A stretch of 64,000 bases of DNA from Halovenus rubra. GTDB lineage: Archaea > Halobacteriota > Halobacteria > Halobacteriales > Haloarculaceae. The stretch is taken from contig NZ_JAODIY010000011.1 of assembly GCF_026586665.1 (NCBI RefSeq), forward strand, positions 122,533 through 186,532, read 5' to 3'. The notes below the pieces were generated by a model. The model was not told the DNA's origin. It made no database searches and saw only the letters and a program-made list of their open reading frames with translations. Positions 8,366 through 17,108 of this stretch are shown in pieces. The translations under genes and the position numbers were made by a program. Positions within the stretch are counted from its first letter, which is position 1. The number at the start of each line of letters is the position of its first letter.

Positions 8366-9406
8366 ATGCGTGTCGCGATAGTTGCACTCGAAACGACCCG
8401 CCACACTGACGCCGAGAGTGTTCGACACGTCGAACAGATTGCTCGGCTGCTCGCCGACCGTGGCCACGATGTGACGGTGTTCTGTGGACAGTGGTGGGAT
8501 GACTACCGCGACGAGTTCGTCGTCGATGGAGTGCGGTACCGTGCGGTGAGTTACGGTACCTCACCCGCTTCGTTCTGTACGCGTCTGCCTGCACTGCTAG
8601 GGATGTACCGTCCGGACGTGATTCATGCGGCAGTGCTCCCACCCCAACAGGTATTGGCCGCGCTGGCCGGCGGACAGTTCGCACGTGCCCCTGTTGTCGT
8701 CGAATGGTATGGGACCGAAACACTCGACGCGGACGACCGCTATGTGGGGTCGATAACTGGACAGGCCGACTGTATCATCACTCCCTCGGAGTTCGTCCGC
8801 ACGAACGTCCGGGAGTGCGGAGCAACCGATGAGAACACAGCCGTTATTCCCGAAAGTATCGACTTTTCGCTAACGGAGACGGTTGAACCAGCAGATGGCG
8901 TCGACCTTGTCTATGCCCATCAACTCGATGAGACGGCAAACCTCGACGACTTCTTGCTCGGACTTGCAGAACTCAGAGAGCGCGACTGGCAGGCAACCAT
9001 CATCGGCGATGGGCCGCTCCGTGAGGAGTACGAAGACGAAGCCACAAAGCTTCGTATTGACGACCGTGTCAGCTTTGTTGGGGAATGTAATCGTAAACGC
9101 CGGGTGAGTCTTTACCGCGGTGCTCACGCGTTTGTTCAGACGGCAAGCCGTGAACAGTACGCGACGGAACTGCTGTGGGCGCTTGCGGCTGGCTGTATTG
9201 GCATCGTCCAGTATCAGGCCGAATCCAGCGCACACGAACTCGTCGAACACCATGAGCGCGGCTTTGGCGTCACCAACCCACAGCAGATTGCCAACGCAAT
9301 TGCTGACGCCGGGGAGTACCCACACCTAACGACCGACGACGTATGGGAAGAGTACGATCATAGTGCCGTCGTCAGCCAGTATCTTGAGTTGTATCGGAAA
9401 CAATGA
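8366..9406 (+). CDS. Glycosyltransferase (GT4-like)
   Basis: 346 residues with two Rossmann-like halves. The N-terminal half begins MRVAIVALET followed by HVEQIARLLADRGHDVTVF, typical of GT-B acceptor domains. The C-terminal half carries ATIIGDGPLREEYE, VSFVGECNRKRRVSLYRGAHAFVQTASREQY and the E-rich donor loop near the end. It would transfer a sugar from a nucleotide donor; substrate unknown. An N-terminal extension of 27 residues is possible if the ATG at 8285 is used, but the promoter position argues against it. Confidence 0.82.
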   Translation: MRVAIVALETTRHTDAESVRHVEQIARLLADRGHDVTVFCGQWWDDYRDEFVVDGVRYRAVSYGTSPASFCTRLPALLGMYRPDVIHAAVLPPQQVLAALAGGQFARAPVVVEWYGTETLDADDRYVGSITGQADCIITPSEFVRTNVRECGATDENTAVIPESIDFSLTETVEPADGVDLVYAHQLDETANLDDFLLGLAELRERDWQATIIGDGPLREEYEDEATKLRIDDRVSFVGECNRKRRVSLYRGAHAFVQTASREQYATELLWALAAGCIGIVQYQAESSAHELVEHHERGFGVTNPQQIANAIADAGEYPHLTTDDVWEEYDHSAVVSQYLELYRKQ

Positions 9407-9421
9407 GAGCCGCTGGGAAGG

Positions 9422-10288
9422 CTACGAACGGTCGTCCCGAGACGTGCGACCCTCGATTGTGAACTCGTATCCGAGGTCGTGTTTCAGCGTTCTGAGGCCA
9501 TCGAGCACCGAACCCATCGTCTCGCTGTCCGGGAACGGGACCCGCGGTGGTGGGTCCGCCGATTCGGAGCGAAGTACCCACCGGGCAAGTCGGTCGAGCC
9601 ACGACGCCGACGAGGACGATTCCCAGTCACAGGAGAGCACTGGCCGGTCAGACACCGTGGAAACGCGCCGAAGCCGAGTCAGTTCGAACCGCCTCACTCT
9701 TTCGCTGTCGGTCTCATGTCGCCGGAGTGCATCCCAGGCCAGTTCGTACCGGTGTGATTTTACACCCCAGGAGGCGAGTCCCTCGGCAGGAACCAGCGCC
9801 GACCCGGGAACGCCAGCCAGTTCGGCGACAAGGGCATCGTACAGTGGATCGCGACCAGCCGTATTGACACGCCGGCAGTGACTATGGTGTGGGACCGACC
9901 AGTAGCGCCACACCTCGCCGTCCACGACCGCGAACTCCTCGACGTTGAACATGCGGTCGATCCAGGCGTCGGAGTCGTCCGGGTCGACCGCGAGGAGTGA
10001 CCTGACAAGGTCGCGGTCCTCGAGAAGCGTCGCGTAGTACTCGGGACCCGAGGTCTGGAACAACTGCGTCCCTTCCTCTGCCCGCGCAAGCCGTTGCTTG
10101 ATGCGGTCGAGTTCCTCCGTTTCGGCCGAGAGCCGGACGTGAACGCGGTCCCCGTATCCCATGACAACCTCGACGACCCGATTCTCGACCCGAATCTGCC
10201 CCACTTCGTCCCAATCTTTTCGTGGGTTCAGTCGGGTAACAACTCGATGAGTTGTCTCACTATCACCGTACGGGTCGACCAATTCCAT
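9422..10288 (-). CDS. Haloarchaeal conserved hypothetical protein downstream of folCP
   Basis: 288 residues, no recognised domain. The N-terminal third looks like a small beta-rich domain (RVVTRLNPRKDWDEVGQIRVENRVVEVVMGYGDRVHVRLSAE), followed by an acidic helical part with two His-rich spots (PHHSHCRR, LKHDLGYEF). It starts 3 nt after the folCP stop, so it is almost certainly the last gene of that operon. A folate-related role is possible from context only. No signal peptide or membrane segment is visible. Confidence 0.7.
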   Translation of the reverse strand: MELVDPYGDSETTHRVVTRLNPRKDWDEVGQIRVENRVVEVVMGYGDRVHVRLSAETEELDRIKQRLARAEEGTQLFQTSGPEYYATLLEDRDLVRSLLAVDPDDSDAWIDRMFNVEEFAVVDGEVWRYWSVPHHSHCRRVNTAGRDPLYDALVAELAGVPGSALVPAEGLASWGVKSHRYELAWDALRRHETDSERVRRFELTRLRRVSTVSDRPVLSCDWESSSSASWLDRLARWVLRSESADPPPRVPFPDSETMGSVLDGLRTLKHDLGYEFTIEGRTSRDDRS

Positions 10289-10291
10289 AGT

Positions 10292-12757
10292 TCACTGTTC
10301 GTTGGTTCCGTTCCGTGCGGCCTCGACAACATCGACAGCCGCGACGTTGGCGTCCACATCGTGAACGCGGACGATGTCCGCACCGCGGTCGGCGGCGAGT
10401 GTAGTTGCCGCGATGGTCGGCTCGTAGCGCTCGTCGGCATCGCGGTCGACGTGGCCAAACATCGACTTGTGAGAGTGGCCGACCAACACTGGACAGCCAA
10501 GGCCGGCGAACTCCTCTAAGCGGTCGAGTAACTCGAAGCTCTCGGCGGCGGACTTGCCAAAGCCCAACCCCGGGTCGATGATAATCTGTGGCCGGTCAAG
10601 ACCTGCCTTTTCAGCCAGTAGCACTCGCTCGGTGAGTTCATCGATAACATCCTCGACAACGTCGTCGTAATAGATATCGCGTTCAGGGACCACGGGCGTA
10701 TCGATAGAGTGCATCACGACAACAGGCACATCGTATTCTGCGGCGAGTAAGCGCATCTCAGGGTCCTCTAGCCCAGAGACATCGTTAAGAATGTCCGCCC
10801 CCGCATCAAGTGCACTACGAGCGACGCCTGCCTTTCGGGTGTCGACTGAGACTAACACATCAGACTCAGCAAGCGCCTCAATGACTGGGACAACCCGCTG
10901 GCGTTCGGTTTCGGCGTCGACCGGGTCTGCACCGGGACGAGTCGACTCACCGCCTACGTCAACGATATCGACTCCCGCCTCAACCATCTCCTCTGCCCGC
11001 TCGATTGCGTCTTCACGAGCCTTGTACTCGCCACCATCGTGGAAGCTGTCTGGTGTCGCGTTCAGGATCCCCATTACTGCTGTGTCACCCTCCCACGGAT
11101 AAGTTGGTGGCTCGGTTCCAATCCCAAGCGTCTCGCGAATCTCATCAGCCAGCGGTGACAAGCCGTATGGCTGGTCGTCGAGTTTGTCACAGAGGCGTTG
11201 GAACTGGGCCATCGTCCCCATCAACACGACAGTCCGTTTCTCTTTGTGGTGAGTAAGCCCCGAAACAGCACACTCGCCCCCAAGCGAGAGTAATTCTTCT
11301 TTGAGGGACTGGGCCTGTCGGGGTTGGACGCGGGTCTTGAGCAGGCGGTGGACTGCGTTCTCTTGCATCCGCCATACACCGGGTTCGGTGACATGGGTGT
11401 CTTCGAGAAGCGACGCCGCTGTCTGGACCGAGTCCGCACGCTTTGGCACAGAGGTCCGACTCCAGAGTGTTCGAGCCTCGCCAACGGTGTACAACGAGCC
11501 AGTTACGACGACTGCGTCCTCGTCACCGGCCGATTCGAGCGTGTCGCCGACTGCGCCAGCAACGTCTGTGCGGGTCGTAACAGTCGCGTCAGTCGTTTCG
11601 GTGAATGCCTGAGCGAGTGCGTCGTTGTCGGCAGCGCGGTCGCTGTCTGGTTCGCAGGTGACGACAGTATCTGCCACGTCGAGGGCTGCAGCCATCTCCT
11701 GATGGGGTTTGTCAGCCATCGCGCCGAAGACCAGATGCAACGAGTCAAAGGAAAACTCCGAGAGTGTCTCGGCGAGGACAGCAGCGCCACCGGGATTGTG
11801 GGCTCCATCGAGAACGACAAGCGGGTCTTGTCTCATGATTTCGAACCGACCCGGCCAATGGGCGTTCCGCAGGCCGCGAGCGACCGATTCCTCCGAGACA
11901 GATGTCTCGTGAACCGTCTCGATTTGCTGTGCAAGTGCAGACGCAACCCCAGCATTTCGAGCCTGATGCTCACCGAGCAGTGGGAGCCGCGCATCGATAT
12001 CCCAGTTGCCGCCGTCAATACTGACCTCGCCCTCGATGCCGACTCGCCCACCGTAGTCGACAGTTACCGTTTTTTTGGACTCTCTGTTAGTCACTCCATC
12101 GTCGTGCTGGACAACTCGAACAGTGTCGCCAGCAATCGGTTGGATTGCCCCGAAAGCGTCACCCTCGACACCCGTGACGAGTGGTCGGTCCGTCGGGGCA
12201 ACATGTGCCATGTCTCGCGCAATCGTTTCGACATCTTCGCCAAGAAAGTCGGTGTGTTCGAGCGCGACCGACGTGACCGCACTGGCAACCGGATCGACGA
12301 CGCTTGTCGCATCCTTCTCGCCACCAATACCCACTTCGAGGATTGCGACGTCAACATTCTGGCGGTCGAACTCCCAGAGTGCAAGCGCAGTAACTGTCTC
12401 AAAAAACGTTGGCGCGTCACCGTGTGCAGCACAGTCGACGATATACTCCTGTGTTGTCTCGATAAACTCACCGAGCGCACGCTCAGAGAGTTGTCGGCCG
12501 TTGACTGTGATGCGCTCGCGGATATCGTCAAGATGTGGTGAGGTGTAGAGACCGACATCGAGTCCTGCCTCCCGCAAGATTGACTCAACCATACGGGCGG
12601 TCGACCCTTTCCCGTTGCTCCCAGCAATCTGTACGCAGTCGAGGCGTTCATGTGGCTCCCCGAGTTCTGAGAGGAGCGCGACCGTGGCATCGGTCTCCGG
12701 ACGGGACGGAAACCGCTGTAAATCGAAAAGGAAGTTTGCCGCCTCCTGAAAGTTCAT
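10292..12757 (-). CDS. folCP: FolC-FolP fusion: dihydrofolate/folylpolyglutamate synthase and dihydropteroate synthase
   Basis: 821 residues joining two folate enzymes. Residues ~1-420 are Mur-ligase-type FolC, with the P-loop GSNGKGSTARM at about 47-57 and a ligase C-domain (DGAHNPGGAAVL). Residues ~430-821 are dihydropteroate synthase, with GILNATPDSFHDGG, DVGGESTRPGA, the ILNDVSG loop and IDPGLGFGKS. Together they condense the pterin with p-aminobenzoate and add glutamate. The same fusion is known from haloarchaea such as Haloferax. A TATA element at 12783-12789 fits the ATG. It leads a two-gene operon. Confidence 0.95.
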   Translation of the reverse strand: MNFQEAANFLFDLQRFPSRPETDATVALLSELGEPHERLDCVQIAGSNGKGSTARMVESILREAGLDVGLYTSPHLDDIRERITVNGRQLSERALGEFIETTQEYIVDCAAHGDAPTFFETVTALALWEFDRQNVDVAILEVGIGGEKDATSVVDPVASAVTSVALEHTDFLGEDVETIARDMAHVAPTDRPLVTGVEGDAFGAIQPIAGDTVRVVQHDDGVTNRESKKTVTVDYGGRVGIEGEVSIDGGNWDIDARLPLLGEHQARNAGVASALAQQIETVHETSVSEESVARGLRNAHWPGRFEIMRQDPLVVLDGAHNPGGAAVLAETLSEFSFDSLHLVFGAMADKPHQEMAAALDVADTVVTCEPDSDRAADNDALAQAFTETTDATVTTRTDVAGAVGDTLESAGDEDAVVVTGSLYTVGEARTLWSRTSVPKRADSVQTAASLLEDTHVTEPGVWRMQENAVHRLLKTRVQPRQAQSLKEELLSLGGECAVSGLTHHKEKRTVVLMGTMAQFQRLCDKLDDQPYGLSPLADEIRETLGIGTEPPTYPWEGDTAVMGILNATPDSFHDGGEYKAREDAIERAEEMVEAGVDIVDVGGESTRPGADPVDAETERQRVVPVIEALAESDVLVSVDTRKAGVARSALDAGADILNDVSGLEDPEMRLLAAEYDVPVVVMHSIDTPVVPERDIYYDDVVEDVIDELTERVLLAEKAGLDRPQIIIDPGLGFGKSAAESFELLDRLEEFAGLGCPVLVGHSHKSMFGHVDRDADERYEPTIAATTLAADRGADIVRVHDVDANVAAVDVVEAARNGTNEQ

Positions 12758-12759
12758 GC

Positions 12760-12800
12760 CTGACGGATACGGTGCTGTCTGCTTTATACTGACGGATACG
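12760..12800 (-). promoter_or_regulatory. folCP promoter with a 12-bp direct repeat around the TATA box
   Basis: On the minus strand GTATAAA (12789-12783) is about 29 nt before the folCP ATG. The 12-mer CTGACGGATACG occurs at 12760-12771 and again at 12789-12800, a period of 29 nt, so the copies lie just at the start codon and just upstream of the TATA box. It could be a tandem operator; no regulator is identified. Confidence 0.5.
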
Positions 12801-12840
12801 CTTCCAGTACTCAGCGAGCGATACCGTCGGGTTGTCCTCC

Positions 12841-13131
12841 TCAGAGTGACCGTTCCTCGACAGCAGGGTCGATTCCCGCAGCGGCGAGGTCCTCACAGAT
12901 TCGTTCCCGTAGCGGTGCCGGAACGTTACTCCGAGCAACCGGGACAGCTGCCGCGTCGACTTCTTCGGGAGGTACCTTCCAGTAGAGGACACAGTCGCTG
13001 GGGTGGTAGTATTCGATACTGTAGCGGTCGGTCGCACCGCTGTAGTGGACGCGTGCGGCGTGGTTCTCGACACGCCACCCTTCCTGTTTGCCGAGGGCGT
13101 TGAGAGTTGATTGTTCGCTGCCGTCGCTCAT
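12841..13131 (-). CDS. Small conserved haloarchaeal protein
   Basis: 96 residues, cytoplasmic, acidic. Composition and codon use match its neighbours. It has an aromatic/His central part (HYSGATDRYSIEYYHPSDCVLYWKV) that looks like a beta-sheet domain and an acidic helical end (LRERICEDLAAAGIDPA). I do not recognise a function. It lies 83 nt upstream of folCP on the same strand, separated from it by the folCP promoter, so it is probably not in the folCP operon. Confidence 0.65.
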   Translation of the reverse strand: MSDGSEQSTLNALGKQEGWRVENHAARVHYSGATDRYSIEYYHPSDCVLYWKVPPEEVDAAAVPVARSNVPAPLRERICEDLAAAGIDPAVEERSL

Positions 13132-13231
13132 ATGGTGTTTTCAGCGGCAAGAAGCCTACCGATTACGGTCGTGGGACAGCAACGGCGGCTTGGCTTGCCA
13201 AATGGCGCGGGCTATGCTGTACACGCAACCC

Positions 13232-13516
13232 TTACCAAGTCTCGATACGATCCGCCTCAATATCCTCGACACAGCTTTCACAGTCGGGGTGGTCGGCGTC
13301 GTAGCAGGCGGGTCGACCGCCACCGTCAATGTTGACAGCTCGCTTTTCGGCGTGTCGTCGACAAACCAGCTTCACTCGTCCCCGGTTATCGGTCGGCAGG
13401 TCCTCAGGCGGTTCGTACATCCCTCTGTAGAACTCGCTTCTGGCCTCCTCGTACTGGCGGCCCACATCCTGTAGCTTCGTCCGGAGAAAGCGAGCCAGTC
13501 GGTCCCCGTCGCTCAT
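13232..13516 (-). CDS. Small cysteine-rich conserved haloarchaeal protein
   Basis: 94 residues from the ATG at 13516 (an upstream in-frame start at 13555 would add 13 poorly conserved-looking residues). After a basic/aromatic N-terminal helix (RLARFLRTKLQDVGRQYEEARSEFY in outline) come Cys and His residues: LVCRRHAEKR, then ACYDADHPDCESC. This looks like one zinc-binding site. Function unknown. It is on the same strand as the preceding thioredoxin gene, about 100 nt away from it. Confidence 0.65.
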   Translation of the reverse strand: MSDGDRLARFLRTKLQDVGRQYEEARSEFYRGMYEPPEDLPTDNRGRVKLVCRRHAEKRAVNIDGGGRPACYDADHPDCESCVEDIEADRIETW

Positions 13517-13615
13517 GGTCGCAGTACGTGGTGTATCCTGATATGCCTGTCTCACGACACAAGGACACTGCTGTTATTTGAGTCTCGTTCCGGGGACTCT
13601 AAGAGAACAGGACAC

Positions 13616-13882
13616 TCAGGCGTCGGCAGACGCGAACGCGTCCTCAATATCGTCAGCCTGCGTGACGCCGACGAACCGCTCGACGACACCGTCATCGTTC
13701 TCGACGATAAGTGTCGGAAGCGAACGGACCTGATACTCGTTTGCGACATCCTGGTTCTCGTCTACATCGATTTTCTCGAATGTGACATCGCTGTACTCTT
13801 CTTCAAGCTCCTCCAGAATCGGGTCCTGCGTCTTGCACGGACCACACCAGTCGGCATAGAAGTCTTTAATTGTGACAGTCAT
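13616..13882 (-). CDS. Thioredoxin
   Basis: 88 residues from the ATG at 13882, starting MTVTIKDFYADWCGPC. It contains the redox motif WCGPC, the cis-Pro segment SLPTLIV and the C-terminal helix. It is a cytoplasmic disulfide reductase. In-frame ATGs at 13894 and 13915 would add 4 or 11 residues; the short form is preferred because it is the usual start I recall for haloarchaeal thioredoxins. An A/T-rich stretch at 13929-13941 is a plausible TATA region. No thioredoxin reductase is adjacent; a short TrxB-like flavoprotein is at 40710. Confidence 0.9.
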   Translation of the reverse strand: MTVTIKDFYADWCGPCKTQDPILEELEEEYSDVTFEKIDVDENQDVANEYQVRSLPTLIVENDDGVVERFVGVTQADDIEDAFASADA

Positions 13883-14101
13883 CGTTGCGCCCATAGATAG
13901 CTTATCGGCAGTCATAAGCGTTATTCTCTTATGCAAAAACTGTACACGCGCGTTTTCGCTACGGTGAGAAAAAAGCAATTACGCCGGGTAGAGACAAGAC
14001 AGACGGGCAGACTGAAATCGTGCAGTTGTCTACTGCGATGGTGACCAGCATATTACACTGAATAGACCAACAGTAGAGAGGCTTCTCAGTTAGGTCCCAC
14101 G

Positions 14102-14108
14102 TTTATAC
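14102..14108 (+). promoter_or_regulatory. TATA element of the flavin amine-oxidase-like gene
   Basis: TTTATAC is about 26 nt before the ATG at 14131, in line with a leaderless transcript. Confidence 0.55.
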
Positions 14109-14130
14109 ACAAGTAGTCGTAACGGAGGTA

Positions 14131-15756
14131 ATGCCAGAAATCGCTGTCGTCGGCGGTGGCATCGGCGGCCTCTCAGCAGCACACGAACTCGTCGACCGCG
14201 GGTTCGATGTCACTGTCTTCGAGGCTAACGACCGGTTCGGCGGAAAAGCACGGTCGATGGATGCGACCGATGGTCCGAACCCGCTCCATGGTGAGCACGG
14301 CTTTCGCTTTTTTCCAGCGTTTTACCGCCACGTCTTCGAGACGATGGAACGGATACCCGACGGCAACGGCACCGTTGCCGACAACCTCGTCGAAACCGAG
14401 CAGACACTCATTGCCGCCGTCGACGGGCCAGAGCGTGTCGCAAGCAGTGCGACCCCTGATTCGATACAAGGCTGGCTCGACGCTGCGCGGCCAGCGTTTG
14501 CAGAAGACCTCCCGCGGACTGACGTGGCTTTTTTGCTCGAACGGCTACTGTACCTACTGACAGCGTGTGAGAGTCGTCGTGAAGAGGAACTCGATGAAGT
14601 GTCTTGGTGGGAGTTTATCGATGCTGAAAACCGGTCGCCTGAATTCCGCGACCGGCTCGGCTACGCCGTGCAATCACTGGTTGCCCTGCGCCCTCAAGTC
14701 GGGAGCGCGCGGACAGTCGGCTCAATTTATACGCAACTGTTGTTCGGACAGATGAATCCACAACGTCCGACCGAGCAGATTCTGAATGCACCGACGAGCG
14801 AAGCCTGGATTGAGCCGTGGGTCGACTATCTCGATGCACATGGTGTTACACTACATTCAGGACGGCCAGCCCAAGCGTTTGAGGCCAGCGGCGAGCGTAT
14901 CGATACTCTCGTCCTCGCTGATGGTGAGCGGATCAGCGCCGATGCATTCGTACTCGCGGTCCCCGTCGAGGTCGCGCCGTCGTTCGTTTCGTCAGAGATG
15001 GCGGCGGCCGCGCCCGAGCTCTCGGACATCGACCGGCTCGATACCGCATGGATGAACGGAGTTCAGTTCTATCTCACCGAAGACGTACAGCTCTCGCGCG
15101 GTCATCAGGTGTATGCTGATGCCCCCTGGGCGCTGACTTCCATCTCACAGCGCCAGTTCTGGCCCGAGTATGATATTGAAGGACGCGGTCCCGACGCAGT
15201 CGAGGGTGTACTCTCGGTGATTGCCTCAGATTGGGACACACCGGGTATCCTCCACGGTAAACCGGCACGAGAGTGTACCCGCGAAGAGATACAATCCGAG
15301 ATATGGGCACAACTGAAGACCCACCTCAACACCGAGGAAAGTCGTCTCAGCGATGAAATGCTCGTCGACACCTTCCTCGACCCGGCAATTGTCGAGAGTA
15401 CTAGTGGCGTTACAAATCAGTCACCACTGCTCATCAACACGGTCGGCTCGCTCAAGAATCGACCGCCAGCCAACGTTGGTATCGACAACCTCGTTGTTGC
15501 CAGCGATTACGTTCGGACAAACTCGGATTTGGCGTCAATGGAGTCAGCCAACGAAGCGGGGCGTCGGGCAGCGAACGCATTATTCGAGCAGTATGGAATC
15601 GGTGACCGCGCGCAGGTGTGGGAACTACAGGAGCCATCCATCTTCGAGCCATTCAAGCGTCAAGACCGCCTGCGTTACCGTCTTGGATTACCACATCCGG
15701 CCGAGGTTACACAGTCGCTTCGTTCTGTTTCAAGTCGTCTGCTTGGGTCGGCATAA
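14131..15756 (+). CDS. FAD-dependent amine oxidase / phytoene-desaturase-like oxidoreductase
   Basis: 541 residues. The dinucleotide-binding motif VVGGGIGGLSAAHELVDRG begins at residue 6 and is followed by VFEANDRFGGKARS, the NAD(P)-binding-8/amine-oxidase signature. Near the C-terminus LVVASDYVRTN and SMESANEAGRRAAN close the FAD site. The family includes carotenoid desaturases, squalene-related dehydroxylases and amine oxidases. The active-site loop does not let me choose between them; isoprenoid metabolism is a reasonable guess in a haloarchaeon. It stands alone with its own promoter. Confidence 0.8.
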   Translation: MPEIAVVGGGIGGLSAAHELVDRGFDVTVFEANDRFGGKARSMDATDGPNPLHGEHGFRFFPAFYRHVFETMERIPDGNGTVADNLVETEQTLIAAVDGPERVASSATPDSIQGWLDAARPAFAEDLPRTDVAFLLERLLYLLTACESRREEELDEVSWWEFIDAENRSPEFRDRLGYAVQSLVALRPQVGSARTVGSIYTQLLFGQMNPQRPTEQILNAPTSEAWIEPWVDYLDAHGVTLHSGRPAQAFEASGERIDTLVLADGERISADAFVLAVPVEVAPSFVSSEMAAAAPELSDIDRLDTAWMNGVQFYLTEDVQLSRGHQVYADAPWALTSISQRQFWPEYDIEGRGPDAVEGVLSVIASDWDTPGILHGKPARECTREEIQSEIWAQLKTHLNTEESRLSDEMLVDTFLDPAIVESTSGVTNQSPLLINTVGSLKNRPPANVGIDNLVVASDYVRTNSDLASMESANEAGRRAANALFEQYGIGDRAQVWELQEPSIFEPFKRQDRLRYRLGLPHPAEVTQSLRSVSSRLLGSA

Positions 15757-15834
15757 GCGAACATCGTCGCTACGGCTGCATAATGTATCCGTCGGTTCAG
15801 CCGTCACGGGCCGGTGGTACTGCTCTTCAGTATA

Positions 15835-15909
15835 CGGGCGTGATGGGATTTGAACCCACGACCGTCGGATTAGAAGTCCGACGCTCTATCCGGGCTGAGC
15901 TACACGCCC
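15835..15909 (-). tRNA. tRNA-Arg, anticodon TCT
   Basis: The minus strand folds into a full cloverleaf. The acceptor GGGCGTG pairs with CACGCCC; the D arm has GCTC/GAGC, the anticodon stem TCGGA/TCCGA has loop CTTCTAA, and the T arm has GTGGG/CCCAT with loop TTCAAAT. The anticodon TCT reads AGA/AGG. The discriminator base is G. No intron is seen, and CCA is not encoded. Confidence 0.95.
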
Positions 15910-15963
15910 CTGCGTTTGAGTCCGAACTTCTCACAAATAGAGATTTGGATTTCCATAGAGCCG

Positions 15964-17052
15964 TTACTGTTGTATCTGTGATTGTCGTTGTGTCCACGAT
16001 TCGGCAACGGCAAACGAGAGGGTGCTGGCGACACCGAGCAATGTCCCGCCTGTAAGCATAAACGCAAGGAACTCAAGCGAGGCTTCATCGAGGAAGAAGC
16101 CACTCACTCCCGAGAGCACAGCAGCGATAGCGACGATATAGAACGGCGCGTTGAGATAGCGCCAGTGGAACTCACCGCTGATATACTCGTCAGTGACGCG
16201 GCCAAGGCTGCTCATGACACCAGCGGCGGCGAACCACTGGACCGAACCAAACAACAGCGCGGCAATCACTTCGACGACACCAAGCGACTGCGTTGTGGCC
16301 TCCCGCGTTGCTTCGAGCTCTTGCATCCCGCCGACCCCACCGATAACGAGCAACGCGAGGGCAACGACAGAGGTGATTAACGTTACTCGACCGGTAAACA
16401 GGCCCGTCCGCACGCGCTCGACCACCCAGTCAATCCACTCCATAACGCCGAACCCACGGGCAAGCAAATAGAGCCCCAGTAACCCCGACGCAAACCCAAA
16501 CACGGTCCCGGGCAGACCGACGAGATTGGCGAGAATCGTCAGTGGATAGATAAGCAACAGGATACCTAGTGGCACCAGCAGTGTCCCCCGTGTCTCGGGG
16601 TCATCAAGCACCTGCTTGATAGTGTAATACATTGATTCAAGGTCTTGTGCCTGCCGGACAACGACGCGCCGAACGCTATCGATGTACACCCGCGAGCGGA
16701 TAACTGGGAGCACCGACTCGTCCTGTGCGCCGTCAGTAACGACGACAGCACGCACATCCTCACCCGTGTCGAGTTCAGCGAGCACGCGGTCAACTTCGTT
16801 ACCGACTTCTCGGTTAGCTTCGACCTCACGACCGTCGATGCCGGCAACTGCGGCGACCTCGATTTCCTCATCGTCGATTGAGTCAATGAGATGGAGCCCC
16901 TCAAACAACACGTTCACGTCACTGTCTTCTGGGTCAGCAATAGCGAGCGCGACTGCTGCTTTTCGGACTTCCTCTCGGCCAATTACCGGCGTCTCCATTC
17001 CAGTTTTGCGTCCGAGGTCGTTATCGAGGTCGACACACAGCACCAGCAGCAT
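15964..17052 (-). CDS. DUF373 family archaeal membrane protein
   Basis: 362 residues. The N-terminal ~140 residues are a soluble alpha/beta domain starting LLVLCVDLDNDLGRKTG, with DPEDSDVN and VVTDGAQDE motifs, the DUF373 signature. The rest contains about five to six membrane spans (for example TLLVPLGILLLIYPLTILANL and VTLITSVVALALLVIGGVGG). The family is conserved in archaea and has no established biochemical role that I know. It is downstream of the che-linked HEAT gene on the same strand but has a TATA-like GATAAACC (17080-17073) about 25 nt before its ATG. Confidence 0.85.
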   Translation of the reverse strand: MLLVLCVDLDNDLGRKTGMETPVIGREEVRKAAVALAIADPEDSDVNVLFEGLHLIDSIDDEEIEVAAVAGIDGREVEANREVGNEVDRVLAELDTGEDVRAVVVTDGAQDESVLPVIRSRVYIDSVRRVVVRQAQDLESMYYTIKQVLDDPETRGTLLVPLGILLLIYPLTILANLVGLPGTVFGFASGLLGLYLLARGFGVMEWIDWVVERVRTGLFTGRVTLITSVVALALLVIGGVGGMQELEATREATTQSLGVVEVIAALLFGSVQWFAAAGVMSSLGRVTDEYISGEFHWRYLNAPFYIVAIAAVLSGVSGFFLDEASLEFLAFMLTGGTLLGVASTLSFAVAESWTQRQSQIQQ

Positions 17053-17108
17053 AGACGTGGCTACGCCAGCCCGGTTTATCTGCTTTCGGGAGTCGGTGGC
17101 TCGTCACG

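Noticed and set aside
11324-12541. 405-residue frame on the plus strand across folCP
   Set aside because: Antisense to the FolC half; the sequence is Cys/Arg/Val-rich without motifs, and folCP is unambiguous.
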